Shown piece by piece: positions 15,015 through 24,825 of a DNA stretch of 38,145 nucleotides. Numbering within the stretch: the stretch's first letter is position 1; each line of letters starts with the position of its first letter. Location: NCBI GenBank assembly GCA_013821315.1, contig JACDHA010000014.1, positions 1-38,145 of the forward strand, written 5' to 3'. The notes below the pieces were generated by a model that did not search any database, was not told the origin of the DNA, and saw nothing but the letters and a program-made list of their open reading frames with translations. This DNA is from Candidatus Dependentiae bacterium. Lineage in GTDB: Bacteria; Babelota; Babeliae; Babelales; Babelaceae. A program made the position numbers and the translations under genes.

Positions 15015-16520
15015 ATGAAAAAATATTTAGGATTAATTTTACTTGTAACAGTTAATATATGTGCTATGGATAGTAATCCAAGCTATAATGCTGAGTTTTC
15101 AGAGCTGCTGCAGCTGCCTCAAGTTTTAAAAGAAGAAATACTTATGACAAGGGTTTTAAGTGATATACAAACTCTTAACCCTTATGGTTTTTCTCCTTTC
15201 TCTGCAAAGCAAGACAGAAAAGAGGTTATAATACCCCTATATCGGTATTTTATCAATAAAGAATTTAAAGCTATTTTAGAAAAGCCTGAAAATGTTCGCA
15301 AAATAGTAGAGACTTTTAAAGCAAAGTTTGGTGATGATTTTATTTTAACACTTATACCTGCTGCAAGTGTTGGTTTAATTGCTTTATTACTTAAAGGTGG
15401 TATAGATCCTAATGCTGCCTATAGATCACAAGATTCAGCAGCTAGTAATAAATTTGGCTTAGGAAATCCTGATAAAGTTGAATATGCTCTTACCGAAGCA
15501 GCTAGGGCTAATAGGGCTGATATAGTAAAGCTATTGCTTGAAAATGGAGTTAACGCTAAAGTACGAGCTACTGTTCCAGGAAAACCAAGATTAACTCAAA
15601 CAGCATTGGAAATAGCAGCCAATGAAGGATATCCTTTAGTTGTTGAGGCTCTTTTAGCTCACAGTAATTATACACAACAAGATAAGCAAGACGCATTGCG
15701 AGCGTTAGAATTAGGTAAAACTTCAATGGAAATACAAGCTCGTTCTTTTGGAAGAGATCCAAAAAAAGAGCAAGCATTTAATACAATTATAGAATTGCTA
15801 ACAGATAAGCCAATAGCGAAAGAAACCTTACTTGTCAAAAAGGTTTTAAGTGATATACAAGATTTTAATCATTATCCTCTTTATGTACAACAGAATATAC
15901 AGAGATCTCAAGGACAAGAAAATGAAATAATTCCGTTGTCTAAGTATTTTATGGATAAAGATTTTAAGTTTATTTTAGAAAAGCCTGAGAATGCTAGTAA
16001 AATAATAGATGCTTTTAAAGCAAAGATTGGCGATGATTTTATTTTAAGACTTATACCATCAGCAAGTGTTGGTTTAATTTCTCTACTGCTTAAAGGTGGT
16101 ATAGATCCTAATACTGCCTATAGATCAAAAGATTTAGGAGCTAGTGATAAATTGGGCTTAGGAAATCCTGATAAAGTTGAATATGCTCTTACCGAAGCAG
16201 CTAGGGCTAATAGGGCTGATCTAGTAAAGCTATTGCTTGAAAATGGAGCTAACGCTACAATACGAGCTACTGTTCCAGGAAAACCAAGATTAACTCAAAC
16301 AGCATTGGAAATAGCAGCCAATGAAGGACATCCTTTAGTTGTTGAGGCTCTTTTAGCTCACAGTAATTATACACAACAAGATAAGCAAGACGCATTGCGG
16401 GCGTTAGAATTAGGTAAAACTTCAATGGAAATGACAGCTCGTTCTTTTGGAAGAGATCTAAAAAAAGAGCAAGCATTTAATACAATTATAGGATTACTAA
16501 CAGATAAGCCAAAAGGCTAA
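15015..16520 (+). CDS. Internally duplicated ankyrin protein, paralogue of the 12959 gene
   Basis: 501 residues; the ATG at 15015 follows AAGGAG. Signal peptide about 1-17 (MKKYLGLILLVTVNICA). Two units of 233 residues (DNA period 699 bases): an LPQVLKEEILMTRVLSDIQ-type start, NKEFKAILEKPENVRKIVE, FGDDFILTLIPAASVGL, then ANK repeats (VEYALTEAARANRADIVKLL; TALEIAANEGYPLVVEALL). The end of each unit (around 15562-15790 and 16261-16489) is nearly identical in DNA, so the duplication is recent or maintained by conversion. Same architecture as 12959, with similar promoters. No LPxDI tail at the C-terminus. Binding function inferred only. Confidence 0.92.
   Translation: MKKYLGLILLVTVNICAMDSNPSYNAEFSELLQLPQVLKEEILMTRVLSDIQTLNPYGFSPFSAKQDRKEVIIPLYRYFINKEFKAILEKPENVRKIVETFKAKFGDDFILTLIPAASVGLIALLLKGGIDPNAAYRSQDSAASNKFGLGNPDKVEYALTEAARANRADIVKLLLENGVNAKVRATVPGKPRLTQTALEIAANEGYPLVVEALLAHSNYTQQDKQDALRALELGKTSMEIQARSFGRDPKKEQAFNTIIELLTDKPIAKETLLVKKVLSDIQDFNHYPLYVQQNIQRSQGQENEIIPLSKYFMDKDFKFILEKPENASKIIDAFKAKIGDDFILRLIPSASVGLISLLLKGGIDPNTAYRSKDLGASDKLGLGNPDKVEYALTEAARANRADLVKLLLENGANATIRATVPGKPRLTQTALEIAANEGHPLVVEALLAHSNYTQQDKQDALRALELGKTSMEMTARSFGRDLKKEQAFNTIIGLLTDKPKG
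15470..16500 (+). repeat. Internal 699-bp tandem duplication inside the 15015 gene
   Basis: Positions around 15562 match positions around 16261 at a constant offset of 699 bases (233 codons), with only scattered substitutions through the last ~220 bases of each unit. The 5' halves of the two units are much more diverged than the 3' halves, suggesting local conversion. Confidence 0.85.
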
Positions 16521-16652
16521 AATTGGGGAAAATTTTATTGAAGCCTTTATACCTTTATACCATCAAAAGTTAATGAATTTCTTTGTTAAAGGTAGCCTTG
16601 CTAGTAAGGGCTAGGTAAAAAATAGAATCACAAGCAAACGATTAGAGGAAAT

Positions 16653-17438
16653 ATGAACATAAAGTATTTAGTTTATTTTTATGTACTTATATTTTTAATA
16701 CATCAACCTCTATCTGTTAGAGCATTACCTGCTAATGAAAAATTAGTAAAGGCTGTAAAAAATGGCAATGTAGTTAAAGCACGTAAAGCTTTAAATAATG
16801 GAGCTAGTGTTACTGTGCTTGATAGAGGGTCTAATCGTATGTTGCTTGCATGCGTGTCAAAGTCAAAAAATGGGTTTAATATGGCAAAACTGTTGCTTAA
16901 CCACAAGAGTCCTGTTAATAGTAAAGTCACTGACATTACTACGCCTTTGCATGCAGCAGTAAAGGATAATAATAGGCCTTTAGTACAGCTCTTACTTGAA
17001 AAAGGTGCAGATGTTAGTGCCCAAGATGAAAATAAAGATACTCCACTTCATTGCGCCGTATTTAAAGGTAATAGCAAAATAATACACATGTTATTAGCAG
17101 CTAAGGCACCTATTAATCCTGTAAACAAGTATGGAGATACCCCACTTTTATATGCCTGGGATAACACAGAAATAATGCAGCTATTAATTGAAAAAGGTGC
17201 TGGTGTAAATAGTGTAAACAAAGATGGCTTTACACCACTTCATTGGGCAGCATCAATAGGTAATAGTACAGCAGTACAGCTATTGCTGAAATGTCGCGCT
17301 AATCCTCTGCTTAAAGACAATTATGGTAAAACAGCGCTTGATTATGCCCAGGATATGATTGTTTCTGATACAACTAAACAAAACAAAGAAAAAACAATAC
17401 AATTGCTTGTAGAGAGACAGCCAAGACAAAGCCGCTAA
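16653..17438 (+). CDS. Secreted ankyrin-repeat protein
   Basis: 261 residues; the ATG at 16653 follows AGAGGAA. Signal peptide about 1-25 (MNIKYLVYFYVLIFLIHQPL, SVRAL). Six ANK repeats fill most of the protein, with near-consensus blocks TPLHAAVKDNNRPLVQLLL, TPLHCAVFKGNSKIIHMLL, TPLLYAWDNTEIMQLLI and TPLHWAASIGNSTAVQLLL. The last repeat ends KDNYGKTALDYAQDM and the protein stops soon after with a basic tail, lacking the LPxDI module found in many neighbours. Good consensus suggests an intact, folded solenoid. Role in host interaction is inferred from export and family only. Confidence 0.93.
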   Translation: MNIKYLVYFYVLIFLIHQPLSVRALPANEKLVKAVKNGNVVKARKALNNGASVTVLDRGSNRMLLACVSKSKNGFNMAKLLLNHKSPVNSKVTDITTPLHAAVKDNNRPLVQLLLEKGADVSAQDENKDTPLHCAVFKGNSKIIHMLLAAKAPINPVNKYGDTPLLYAWDNTEIMQLLIEKGAGVNSVNKDGFTPLHWAASIGNSTAVQLLLKCRANPLLKDNYGKTALDYAQDMIVSDTTKQNKEKTIQLLVERQPRQSR

Positions 17439-17653
17439 AGAACAGTATTTTCTTTTAAGCTTGAGAGTTTTAGAAATGTGTTAATTTAAATTAAAGCAGT
17501 ATACAATGCGTTTGAAAATAGCTGTAGTAGTTGTAAAATTAATGATAAAATGCTAAAACTTAAACAGGTAATTTAAGCTTGTCTAGCGCTCAAATTTACG
17601 TTATTATACAACATATTTTATAAAGCATATTCTCTTAACATTAAAAGAACCTT

Positions 17654-18024
17654 GTGAATTTATTGCAACTTTATCAAACATCTATGTTGCCGTACCTTGA
17701 TAAAAGGCTTGTATTTAATGACCTTAATCTTATCGATAAGGTGATCATTATACAGCTGATTGTCCTCAGTGTAAAAAACATGAAGCTTTTTTGTATAAAA
17801 ACAGTGAAATATTGGCATGCAATCGTAAAGCTAGTTGTAGTTATTTTGTAAGTTTAACTGCTTATATGAACAATGGTGTTGTACCCCGAGGTCGCGAGTT
17901 TGTTCAAGTAGTTCAAAAATTGTGCGAGCTTGCTGGCGTAGATTCATCCAAACTGGTTACACAGAAGGGTCTAAGGGCTCTAGTATACAAGATGCTCGTT
18001 AAAAGCTACTTTAAGATTTTTTAA
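17654..18024 (+). pseudogene. CHC2-type zinc-finger (primase/helicase-like) remnant
   Basis: Two frames are needed. The first, from a GTG at 17654, reads YLDKRLVFNDLNLIDK; after a shift near 17740 the second reads DHYTADCPQCKKHEAFLY, ILACNRKASCSYF and GREFVQVVQKLCELAGVD. The CPxC...CNRxxxC pattern with following SLTAYM resembles the CHC2 zinc finger of DnaG-like or phage/plasmid primase-helicases. The catalytic toprim or helicase part is absent; the frame continues only into LRALVYKMLVKSYFKIF. An IS right end follows 40 bases later, so insertion or deletion probably removed the rest. Family assignment is from the zinc motif and is moderate. Confidence 0.7.
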
Positions 18025-18063
18025 CCCTAGTAAAAGAATGTTTAGCTTCATCTATTGGTGCAA

Positions 18064-18109
18064 GCCTATGAAGCGAGAAGCCTCTTCCTTTAGGCGGAGG
18101 AGATATCAC
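18064..18109 (+). mobile_element. Solitary IS200/IS605-type right end
   Basis: 46 bases matching 11755-11800 with three substitutions, including the CCTC...GAGG stem-loop and the GATATCAC end. No tnpB or left end is attached here, so it is a relic of a second insertion or of a non-autonomous copy. It separates the zinc-finger remnant from the promoter of the ANK gene at 18273. Confidence 0.8.
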
Positions 18110-18206
18110 AACAAAGTTTACTATAAAAGGTGTATAGGACTTATTTGTTGCTATACCACTGTTAATTTTAAAATGGCCATTACCTTTATTGATGCAACTA
18201 CTCCTA

Positions 18207-18234
18207 TTGACTTTATTTCAATTTTATATATTAT
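18207..18234 (+). promoter_or_regulatory. Probable promoter TTGACT-N16-TATTAT
   Basis: TTGACT (18207-18212) and TATTAT (18229-18234) with 16 bases between, 39 bases before the ATG at 18273. Other AT-rich -10 candidates lie close by, so the exact -10 is uncertain. Confidence 0.55.
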
Positions 18235-18272
18235 TGATAATTATAATTAAATAATAATCAATAAGGTTTTTC

Positions 18273-19904
18273 ATGAAACGCTCTCTTCTTCTTTTTTTCT
18301 TTATGGTGCCTAGCAGCATGCAGTCTATGGATAGTAAAAGTAATAGCCCAATCTTTAAAAAACCACGTCTTAGTCTTGAGAGTGTTGAAACTCATGAAGA
18401 GCTTATTAAAGCTGCCCAAAAGGGTAATGTTGCTAAATTGAAAGCAGCGCTTGATCGTGGTGCTAGTGTTAATGAAGTTGATAGCGAGGGGTGTACAGCA
18501 CTCCATTGGGCTCTTATAAATAGATATGCAGAAATAGTAGAACTCTTAATTTCTGCGGGTGCTGATTCTGATATACAAGATGTTTATGGTAAAAATGGTA
18601 TTCATTTAGCAATTCAATATGCTAATTCGATGAATGTGTTTAAATCTGTGCTAAAAGCAGCATCTCAAGATGGCTTAGATGCTACAGATGTAGCAGGTAG
18701 AACTCCTTTGCATTGCGCAATAAAAGATGGTCTTGCTAAGCACGTTAAAATACTTGTCTCTTTAAACTGTAATTGTATGGTATTTGATAGGTATGGTTAC
18801 TTGCCGCTACATTTAGCCTTAAAAAAAAGCAATAAAACTAAAACACGATTATTACTTTATCAAAACATAGCTAAACAAGCTGTTAATATGCAAGCTCGTA
18901 ATGAGCATGGTAATACGGCACTTCATTTTTCAGTTATGCAACCGCAACAAGCATTTACTTTAACAGAGCTACTACTTAAAGCACATGCAGATATAAACAG
19001 TAAAAACAGTAAGCACGAAACTCCTTTAGAACTGCTTTTAAAAGGGCGTAATCATGATGATGTTCCTTTAGTGCAGCTGTTGTTACAAAATGGAGCATCA
19101 CTCCGTTTGTGTAGTGAATCTGGACGGACATTAATGCATACCTATCTAAGTACACTTTGTGTTCACAGTGATATCTTTAATGCGCTTTTAAGTGCAGATT
19201 CTGCTTTAGTGTCTTTTAAAGATGCTCAAGGCAATACACTTCTTCATTGTGTTACTCATACTATACAAAGACATTTTCCACACCAAGTAGAAGATATTCT
19301 TGGTATAATTAAATGGCTGCTGTTTTATGGAGCAGATGCTGATTCTCTTAATAATGCTCATAATACACCCGCTTTAGAGCTACTCTGTCAACAAGGCCCT
19401 TTGCCTATTGAAGTTTTGCAGCTTTTTTTACAAAACACTCAAAGTGTTTTTTCACAAAATGTAAGAGGATATACTATCATAAGTTATTTACATACATTGC
19501 TCTGTTATCATGCAACACCTGCTTTGCAACAGTTGATTCTTCATTATGCTGGAGCTTTAGCTTTAAGCGCGGCTAATAATACTAGTAACAGTTTGTCATA
19601 TAGTCTAGAGTCTGGATATGTAGTTTGTGTTGCTAAGGTATTAAAAAATAAGCATGTTAATGTTAAAGAAGAACTTATATGCCTTACAAGAGCACATCAA
19701 CTCTATAATCAAACACAAAACCCTGCTTATAAAACAATGGGCAAGTTATTGCTCAACCGTCTTATAAAGCATAAAGCACTTCAGGTAATACTTACAGGTA
19801 GCCAAGCCAAGCTTGAGCCAGGGGATGAATTGCGTTATACGGGTATGCAGGTTCCCTATTTCTCTCAAGATATAGCTCATCGTATAGCAAGTTACGCTGT
19901 ATAA
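18273..19904 (+). CDS. Large secreted ankyrin-repeat protein with C-terminal DIAxxIAxYA tail
   Basis: 543 residues; the ATG at 18273 follows AAGG. Signal peptide about 1-18 (MKRSLLLFFFMVPSSMQS). About ten ANK repeats occupy 45-430, e.g. TALHWALINRYAEIVELLI, TPLHCAIKDGLAKHVKILV, TALHFSVMQPQQAFTLTELL and TLLHCVTHTIQRHF. The C-terminal part (about 445-543) has helical stretches similar in layout to the shared tail module (YKTMGKLLLNRLIKHKALQ) and ends FSQDIAHRIASYAV. The giant gene starts 43 bases downstream, so both probably share the promoter at 18207. An effector role is inferred. Confidence 0.93.
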   Translation: MKRSLLLFFFMVPSSMQSMDSKSNSPIFKKPRLSLESVETHEELIKAAQKGNVAKLKAALDRGASVNEVDSEGCTALHWALINRYAEIVELLISAGADSDIQDVYGKNGIHLAIQYANSMNVFKSVLKAASQDGLDATDVAGRTPLHCAIKDGLAKHVKILVSLNCNCMVFDRYGYLPLHLALKKSNKTKTRLLLYQNIAKQAVNMQARNEHGNTALHFSVMQPQQAFTLTELLLKAHADINSKNSKHETPLELLLKGRNHDDVPLVQLLLQNGASLRLCSESGRTLMHTYLSTLCVHSDIFNALLSADSALVSFKDAQGNTLLHCVTHTIQRHFPHQVEDILGIIKWLLFYGADADSLNNAHNTPALELLCQQGPLPIEVLQLFLQNTQSVFSQNVRGYTIISYLHTLLCYHATPALQQLILHYAGALALSAANNTSNSLSYSLESGYVVCVAKVLKNKHVNVKEELICLTRAHQLYNQTQNPAYKTMGKLLLNRLIKHKALQVILTGSQAKLEPGDELRYTGMQVPYFSQDIAHRIASYAV

Positions 19905-19947
19905 TTATTAATTTTTTATTTTATTAGAGACTTACTAGGAAAAATGT

Positions 19948-22900
19948 ATGAATAATCGTTTAATGTTCTTTGTTGTTTTATGCACTCACCTAGTATCTAT
20001 GTATAGTATGGATACTAGTTTAGCTCACTCTATATATCTACCTTTGGAAGATAATTATTATGTTATACCCCTTGCAGCTACGATTGCGCATATTACAGGT
20101 TATCAACCTGTTGTTAATAAAGAAGGTAAGCATAAGCTCCTGGGTTTTCATCATTATCAACCTACACAAATAAAACAGTTGCCTGAAGGTGGTACCTTAA
20201 GCAAACTATCAAGTAACTTATGGGTAGTAACATTTGGTGATCCTACTACTTTTCATACAGGTTATGTTATTTACAAAGGCAGAATTTATGCTGAACCTAA
20301 AACTTTTTTTCCTTGTTCATGGAACAAACAACAGATAAGTGAATATATTAAAGACTATATGACTTCTTATTTTTCTAATGACAATGTACTTAGGCCGTGT
20401 AAAATAGAGCCAGCTTCAAGTAATGTACAGTATAGTATGTACCATTTTAATCTCGATGCCCTTAAGTCAGACCAATGTAGCCTTAAGCTTATTGTAAAAA
20501 ATTATGCTCATCTTAGAAATGGCAGTTTTATAGTTACCTTGTATCCTGTTGTACAGAAATTATTGCTCACAATGGCTCAAAAAGAAATAGTCCGAACAAC
20601 GGCTTTACGTCAATTACTAAAACTTAAAGAACATGTGCCAAATAGTACTCAAGCGATACCTAATGTTACTGTTCCGTTAGCGCAAACTGCTTTAATGACA
20701 GCAGCACGTAAAGGTGATTGGCAGTTGATAAGTTTATTGCTCGAAGAAAATAATGAAAGTTATAATATCCATACACTTGATAGCTCTGATACAAGCGTTC
20801 TTTTCTATGCTCTAGATTCAGATGATATCTATACAGTGCAGAGTGTTATTCATGCCCAAGAGATTAATTTAAAAAACAAAGCTGGTGTAACGCCTCTTAT
20901 TCATGCTATTACTACAGGTAAAAGTATAGATATTATCGACTACTTGCTTTCTTGGGGTGCAGATCCCAATCTAGCTGATGGCTTTGGTTTAAACCCTCTT
21001 ATGCATATAATAAGATCAGCTACTCTTGAAGCATCCATGAGTGATACTAGTTATGCTTTAACAGCTTTGCTACTATCATATGGAGCCAACCCTAATAGTA
21101 CAAATAGAGAAGGTGATACTGCTGTAATCTATGCTCTAAAATATTTAGGTACTAAATCAAAACCTCTAATAAAATTATTTTTGAATTTTTATGCAGATTG
21201 CAGTATAAAAAATAACCGTAATGAAGGTGCACTGAAAGTTGCTCAGGTATTAGGGTTAACAGATATTCCTTTGCTGCTTCAAGAGCATGAAGATAAAAAA
21301 GCATCTTGGTTGTCTGAGCATAAGGGGAATGAGCTTATGTATGCTATTTTTGTAGGGGATATGCGTAAAGTTCAGCAATTGCTTACCGAAAATCAGATTC
21401 CAGTTAATGCTCACGATACCTTAGGTCAAACACCTCTTTATTTTGCTTTACAAAATGGTAATTTAGAACTAGTAAAACTCTTATTGGATGCAGGCGCTGA
21501 TCCTCGTGTGATAGTACATACTACCAGTATTTATGAATATGCTCAAAGGCATACCCAGCTTGCATTAGAAATCAAGCAATTGGTCAAGCAAGCTTATAAT
21601 ACTTTGTGTGCTCCTGAACTTGAAAGAAAACGCAAGCAGCAGCAAGACCTAAATCAGTTGCATAAGAGTATAGTAGAAAAGTTTAATCAAGAGGCTAGTG
21701 ATGGGTTAATCACTCCTGAAACACTTCAAGCAATTACGATATTTAAAGATTCACCCTTGCAATCTGCTGTTAAAAAAAAGCAGCATGCTGTAGTTGAGCA
21801 ACTTTTAAAGCATGGTGTAAAGCCAGAACTACGTAACAATATACTCTTACTTGCACTTGCTAATGATGATATGAGTATGTTGACTGTACTTCTAAGTTCC
21901 CAAGCTATACCGACAAGTCATATACAAGAGATGTGGGACAATGCACTTAAAGATCAAAACTATGTCCTTATAGATCATATAAGTGTACTAATACCTAAAT
22001 TTAAGGTAAAAATGGTGCTTGAAGCTATAGCGCGGCAGGATATACATGTATTAAAAATATTATTACATCCTGAACGTTCAGAAGTAAAATATAGAGATCT
22101 TAGTCTTTGTTTATTTGCAGCCTTTGAAACACATAACAATACACTTATTAAATTGCTTGTAGATAGATACCCAGCTTTAGCTCATGCAGTAACCGTAGGC
22201 GGTCAAACAGCTTTAATGGTTGCTGCACAAGCAGACATGATCGAAAGTATACAAGTACTTTATTTGGCAGGTGCCCAATTGCAGACAAAAAATGATCTAG
22301 GCCTTACGGTACTTGATTATAAACTATCACGTAGAGTGCAGGAATTATTGTTAACGTTAGCTGACCGTGAGCAGCAAAAAGCACAGCAATTAGAGCAAGC
22401 AAACAAAAAGCAGCTTGAACGAGCTCAGTTGGAAGCTCAAGGATGGACGCCACTTATGTTAACGGTCTATTACAATGATACAATTGTAGGTAATGGCAAT
22501 TCAACTAATATTAATGCAGCATCAGTTGATGGGTTAACCGCGCTTATGATTGCTGCACGCGAGAAGAAAAACCAAGCATTAGGTATGCTTATCGAGCATG
22601 CGGATATTAACCTTGATCAGCAAGATAGTCAAGGCAATACAGCTCTTATGTATGCTATTGAGGCTGCTAATTGTACCGGCGTACAACAGCTTTTAAAGGC
22701 AGGAGTTTGTAAAGATAGAGTAAACTTGAAGGGTACTAATGCAGAAGCTATAGCAAAAAGCATGTACTCATCTAATCCAGAATTAATGAGATTATTGGCT
22801 CAGGTTTATAAGCTCAAAAAAGATGTTACAAAACCTATTACTCTTGATCAAGCTTTTGAAATTATTGTCTCAGGTGCTGATTCAGGATTAGTAAGGACGT

Positions 22901-24801
22901 GGTTAGCTAATAATATTTCTGTAAGTAATTGGCTTTTAGTAAAAGCATGTGCTTATGGAAATGAGCTTGTTGTAGAGAAGTTACTAGCAATACCAGGTAT
23001 TAATAGTAATGCTCAAGATGAATATAACCTTACACCTCTAGTGGCTGCTGTTGTTAATAAACATACTGCTATTGTAAAAAGGTTGCTCTTATATGATAAT
23101 TCAAACATTTACAAACAAAATACCAAAAACCTTAATTGTATTTCGTCTACCCTTCTAGGGTTTGCACTTCTTAAAGGAAGGGTAACAATTTTCAAGATCT
23201 TATTAGATGTTTGGCCTAAAGAGATAACCCCAAATCATCTGGGAGATGACATTCTTAATGAAGCATGTAGATTAGCACCTACTTCGCCAGGCATTTTTGA
23301 CTGTCTAGCAATTATTCCCTTTGGTAGTAGTCTGTTAGAAGGTATAGCCGATAGATGCCTTGAGTTTCCTATTGAAAAAAATAATTTTATGAAACTTATG
23401 CCCTTATTAATTAGGTTGCCTGAAAGTTCTATAGATAAGCTTATTGAAAAGGCTGTTGATAGAGATAATGTGGATGCTTTACGCATTCTTCTAACTCTAA
23501 ATCATACTCTTTCACCTACGGATCTTTTAAGATTATCTTTATCATTTAATAAGAATGCAGTGTATAGCTATATTATGGAGCATTACACGGTAGATTTTAA
23601 GAAAAAATTCAGTGATAACGAAGTAATGAGCAACATAGCTTATTATAATAATAACACTCCGTTTATAGATTCCTTGTGTGATAAAATGTACAAAAACAGC
23701 TTAGATGAGCAGGCAAAGAGTATCTGTGTACAAGAAGATCCTGCTATCAGAGGGAGCTCTAGCTTATTGCGTGATGCTACATTGTTGAAAATTGCAAACA
23801 AACATAACATGCTGCCTAATGAGTGTGAAATGAACTCCCAAGAGGGCAAGGAAATTTTAAGTATAATAAGAAGTTATAATTATGTACCAGCAGTACAGTT
23901 AATAGAAAAATTTGATGAAGCTCATGATCTTTCTTTGCTTCTTATAGCAGCATGCCAAGAAGGGCATAGAGAACTTGTTGAATTATTAGTTGCAAAGCCT
24001 TCTGTGGATGTCAACTGCACTGCTGCTAATGCTGTAACACCACTAGAAGCAGCTATTGCAGCAGGTCATTATGAGATTGTAAAACTTTTATTATCTGTGC
24101 CTACTATACAAATTCATAAACCAGGTATACGTGAGGGAAGTATTCCCTTTGAAACAGCTATAAAGCATAATCAAATAGATATAGTAGAGTTATTTCTTCA
24201 GTCAAGCTATTTTAAACCATTAAATGAAAGTAAGACCCGAGATATTATGTCCTATTGTGTGTTCAAGGGTTCTCTTGAGATAATTGAACTATTAGTGCGT
24301 AATAATTTTTTTGATTGCCATGACTTAAACAATGCAGGACCAATGCTCAAAGCTGCTGTTCTTTTAAACAATATACCTCTAACAATTCTTTTACTTACTA
24401 TGTTTGATACTAAGACTACAAAAGACGTCATTGGTACAGCTCTTTGTGAAGCGTGTTATACTTCTAACAAAGAAATAATAAGTGTGTTAATAAGATCATG
24501 CGATAGTATAACTATTAATTATCTTAAAGAAGGTAAGCATAATCCTCTTATGATAGCTGTAGCACGTGGTAGAAAAGATATTGTTGAATTATTACTCTCC
24601 TGCAAGGAGTTCTCTATAGGCTTAAACTTAAAAAATGCTCGGGGTGAAAATGCTCTATTTATAGCTTTAGCTTGTGGTGAATACGAAATTGCACAGTTAT
24701 TAGTACAGTATGGAGCGTCAATTGGTAAAAAAGAAAATGCATCTAAAAAAACGGTAAAGTTATATGCTTTTCTTCAACAGTTGCCCCGTTTAGACCATTA
24801 A
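19948..24801 (+). CDS. Giant secreted protein: EndoU-like N-terminal domain fused to ankyrin repeats
   Basis: 1617 residues; the ATG at 19948 follows AGGA. Signal peptide about 1-20 (MNNRLMFFVVLCTHLVSMYS). Residues ~45-140 match the pattern of bacterial EndoU RNase domains: LLGFHHY (His68, His69), FHTGYVIYKGRIY (His103), and KTFFPCSWNKQQISEYI (Lys118 just before TFFP). EndoU enzymes use two His and one Lys to cleave RNA and occur in secreted polymorphic toxins. From ~240 to the end there are many ANK repeats (TALMTAARKGDWQLISLLL; TPLYFALQNGNLELVKLLL; TPLEAAIAAGHYEIVKLLL). Two charged Q/E/K-rich coiled-coil-like segments interrupt them near 554-584 and 804-831. There is no LPxDI tail. The EndoU call rests on motifs only; catalytic residues are assigned by analogy. 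Probably cotranscribed with 18273. Confidence 0.9.
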   Translation: MNNRLMFFVVLCTHLVSMYSMDTSLAHSIYLPLEDNYYVIPLAATIAHITGYQPVVNKEGKHKLLGFHHYQPTQIKQLPEGGTLSKLSSNLWVVTFGDPTTFHTGYVIYKGRIYAEPKTFFPCSWNKQQISEYIKDYMTSYFSNDNVLRPCKIEPASSNVQYSMYHFNLDALKSDQCSLKLIVKNYAHLRNGSFIVTLYPVVQKLLLTMAQKEIVRTTALRQLLKLKEHVPNSTQAIPNVTVPLAQTALMTAARKGDWQLISLLLEENNESYNIHTLDSSDTSVLFYALDSDDIYTVQSVIHAQEINLKNKAGVTPLIHAITTGKSIDIIDYLLSWGADPNLADGFGLNPLMHIIRSATLEASMSDTSYALTALLLSYGANPNSTNREGDTAVIYALKYLGTKSKPLIKLFLNFYADCSIKNNRNEGALKVAQVLGLTDIPLLLQEHEDKKASWLSEHKGNELMYAIFVGDMRKVQQLLTENQIPVNAHDTLGQTPLYFALQNGNLELVKLLLDAGADPRVIVHTTSIYEYAQRHTQLALEIKQLVKQAYNTLCAPELERKRKQQQDLNQLHKSIVEKFNQEASDGLITPETLQAITIFKDSPLQSAVKKKQHAVVEQLLKHGVKPELRNNILLLALANDDMSMLTVLLSSQAIPTSHIQEMWDNALKDQNYVLIDHISVLIPKFKVKMVLEAIARQDIHVLKILLHPERSEVKYRDLSLCLFAAFETHNNTLIKLLVDRYPALAHAVTVGGQTALMVAAQADMIESIQVLYLAGAQLQTKNDLGLTVLDYKLSRRVQELLLTLADREQQKAQQLEQANKKQLERAQLEAQGWTPLMLTVYYNDTIVGNGNSTNINAASVDGLTALMIAAREKKNQALGMLIEHADINLDQQDSQGNTALMYAIEAANCTGVQQLLKAGVCKDRVNLKGTNAEAIAKSMYSSNPELMRLLAQVYKLKKDVTKPITLDQAFEIIVSGADSGLVRTWLANNISVSNWLLVKACAYGNELVVEKLLAIPGINSNAQDEYNLTPLVAAVVNKHTAIVKRLLLYDNSNIYKQNTKNLNCISSTLLGFALLKGRVTIFKILLDVWPKEITPNHLGDDILNEACRLAPTSPGIFDCLAIIPFGSSLLEGIADRCLEFPIEKNNFMKLMPLLIRLPESSIDKLIEKAVDRDNVDALRILLTLNHTLSPTDLLRLSLSFNKNAVYSYIMEHYTVDFKKKFSDNEVMSNIAYYNNNTPFIDSLCDKMYKNSLDEQAKSICVQEDPAIRGSSSLLRDATLLKIANKHNMLPNECEMNSQEGKEILSIIRSYNYVPAVQLIEKFDEAHDLSLLLIAACQEGHRELVELLVAKPSVDVNCTAANAVTPLEAAIAAGHYEIVKLLLSVPTIQIHKPGIREGSIPFETAIKHNQIDIVELFLQSSYFKPLNESKTRDIMSYCVFKGSLEIIELLVRNNFFDCHDLNNAGPMLKAAVLLNNIPLTILLLTMFDTKTTKDVIGTALCEACYTSNKEIISVLIRSCDSITINYLKEGKHNPLMIAVARGRKDIVELLLSCKEFSIGLNLKNARGENALFIALACGEYEIAQLLVQYGASIGKKENASKKTVKLYAFLQQLPRLDH

Positions 24802-24825
24802 AAATTAAATTCGTTAGAAATATAA

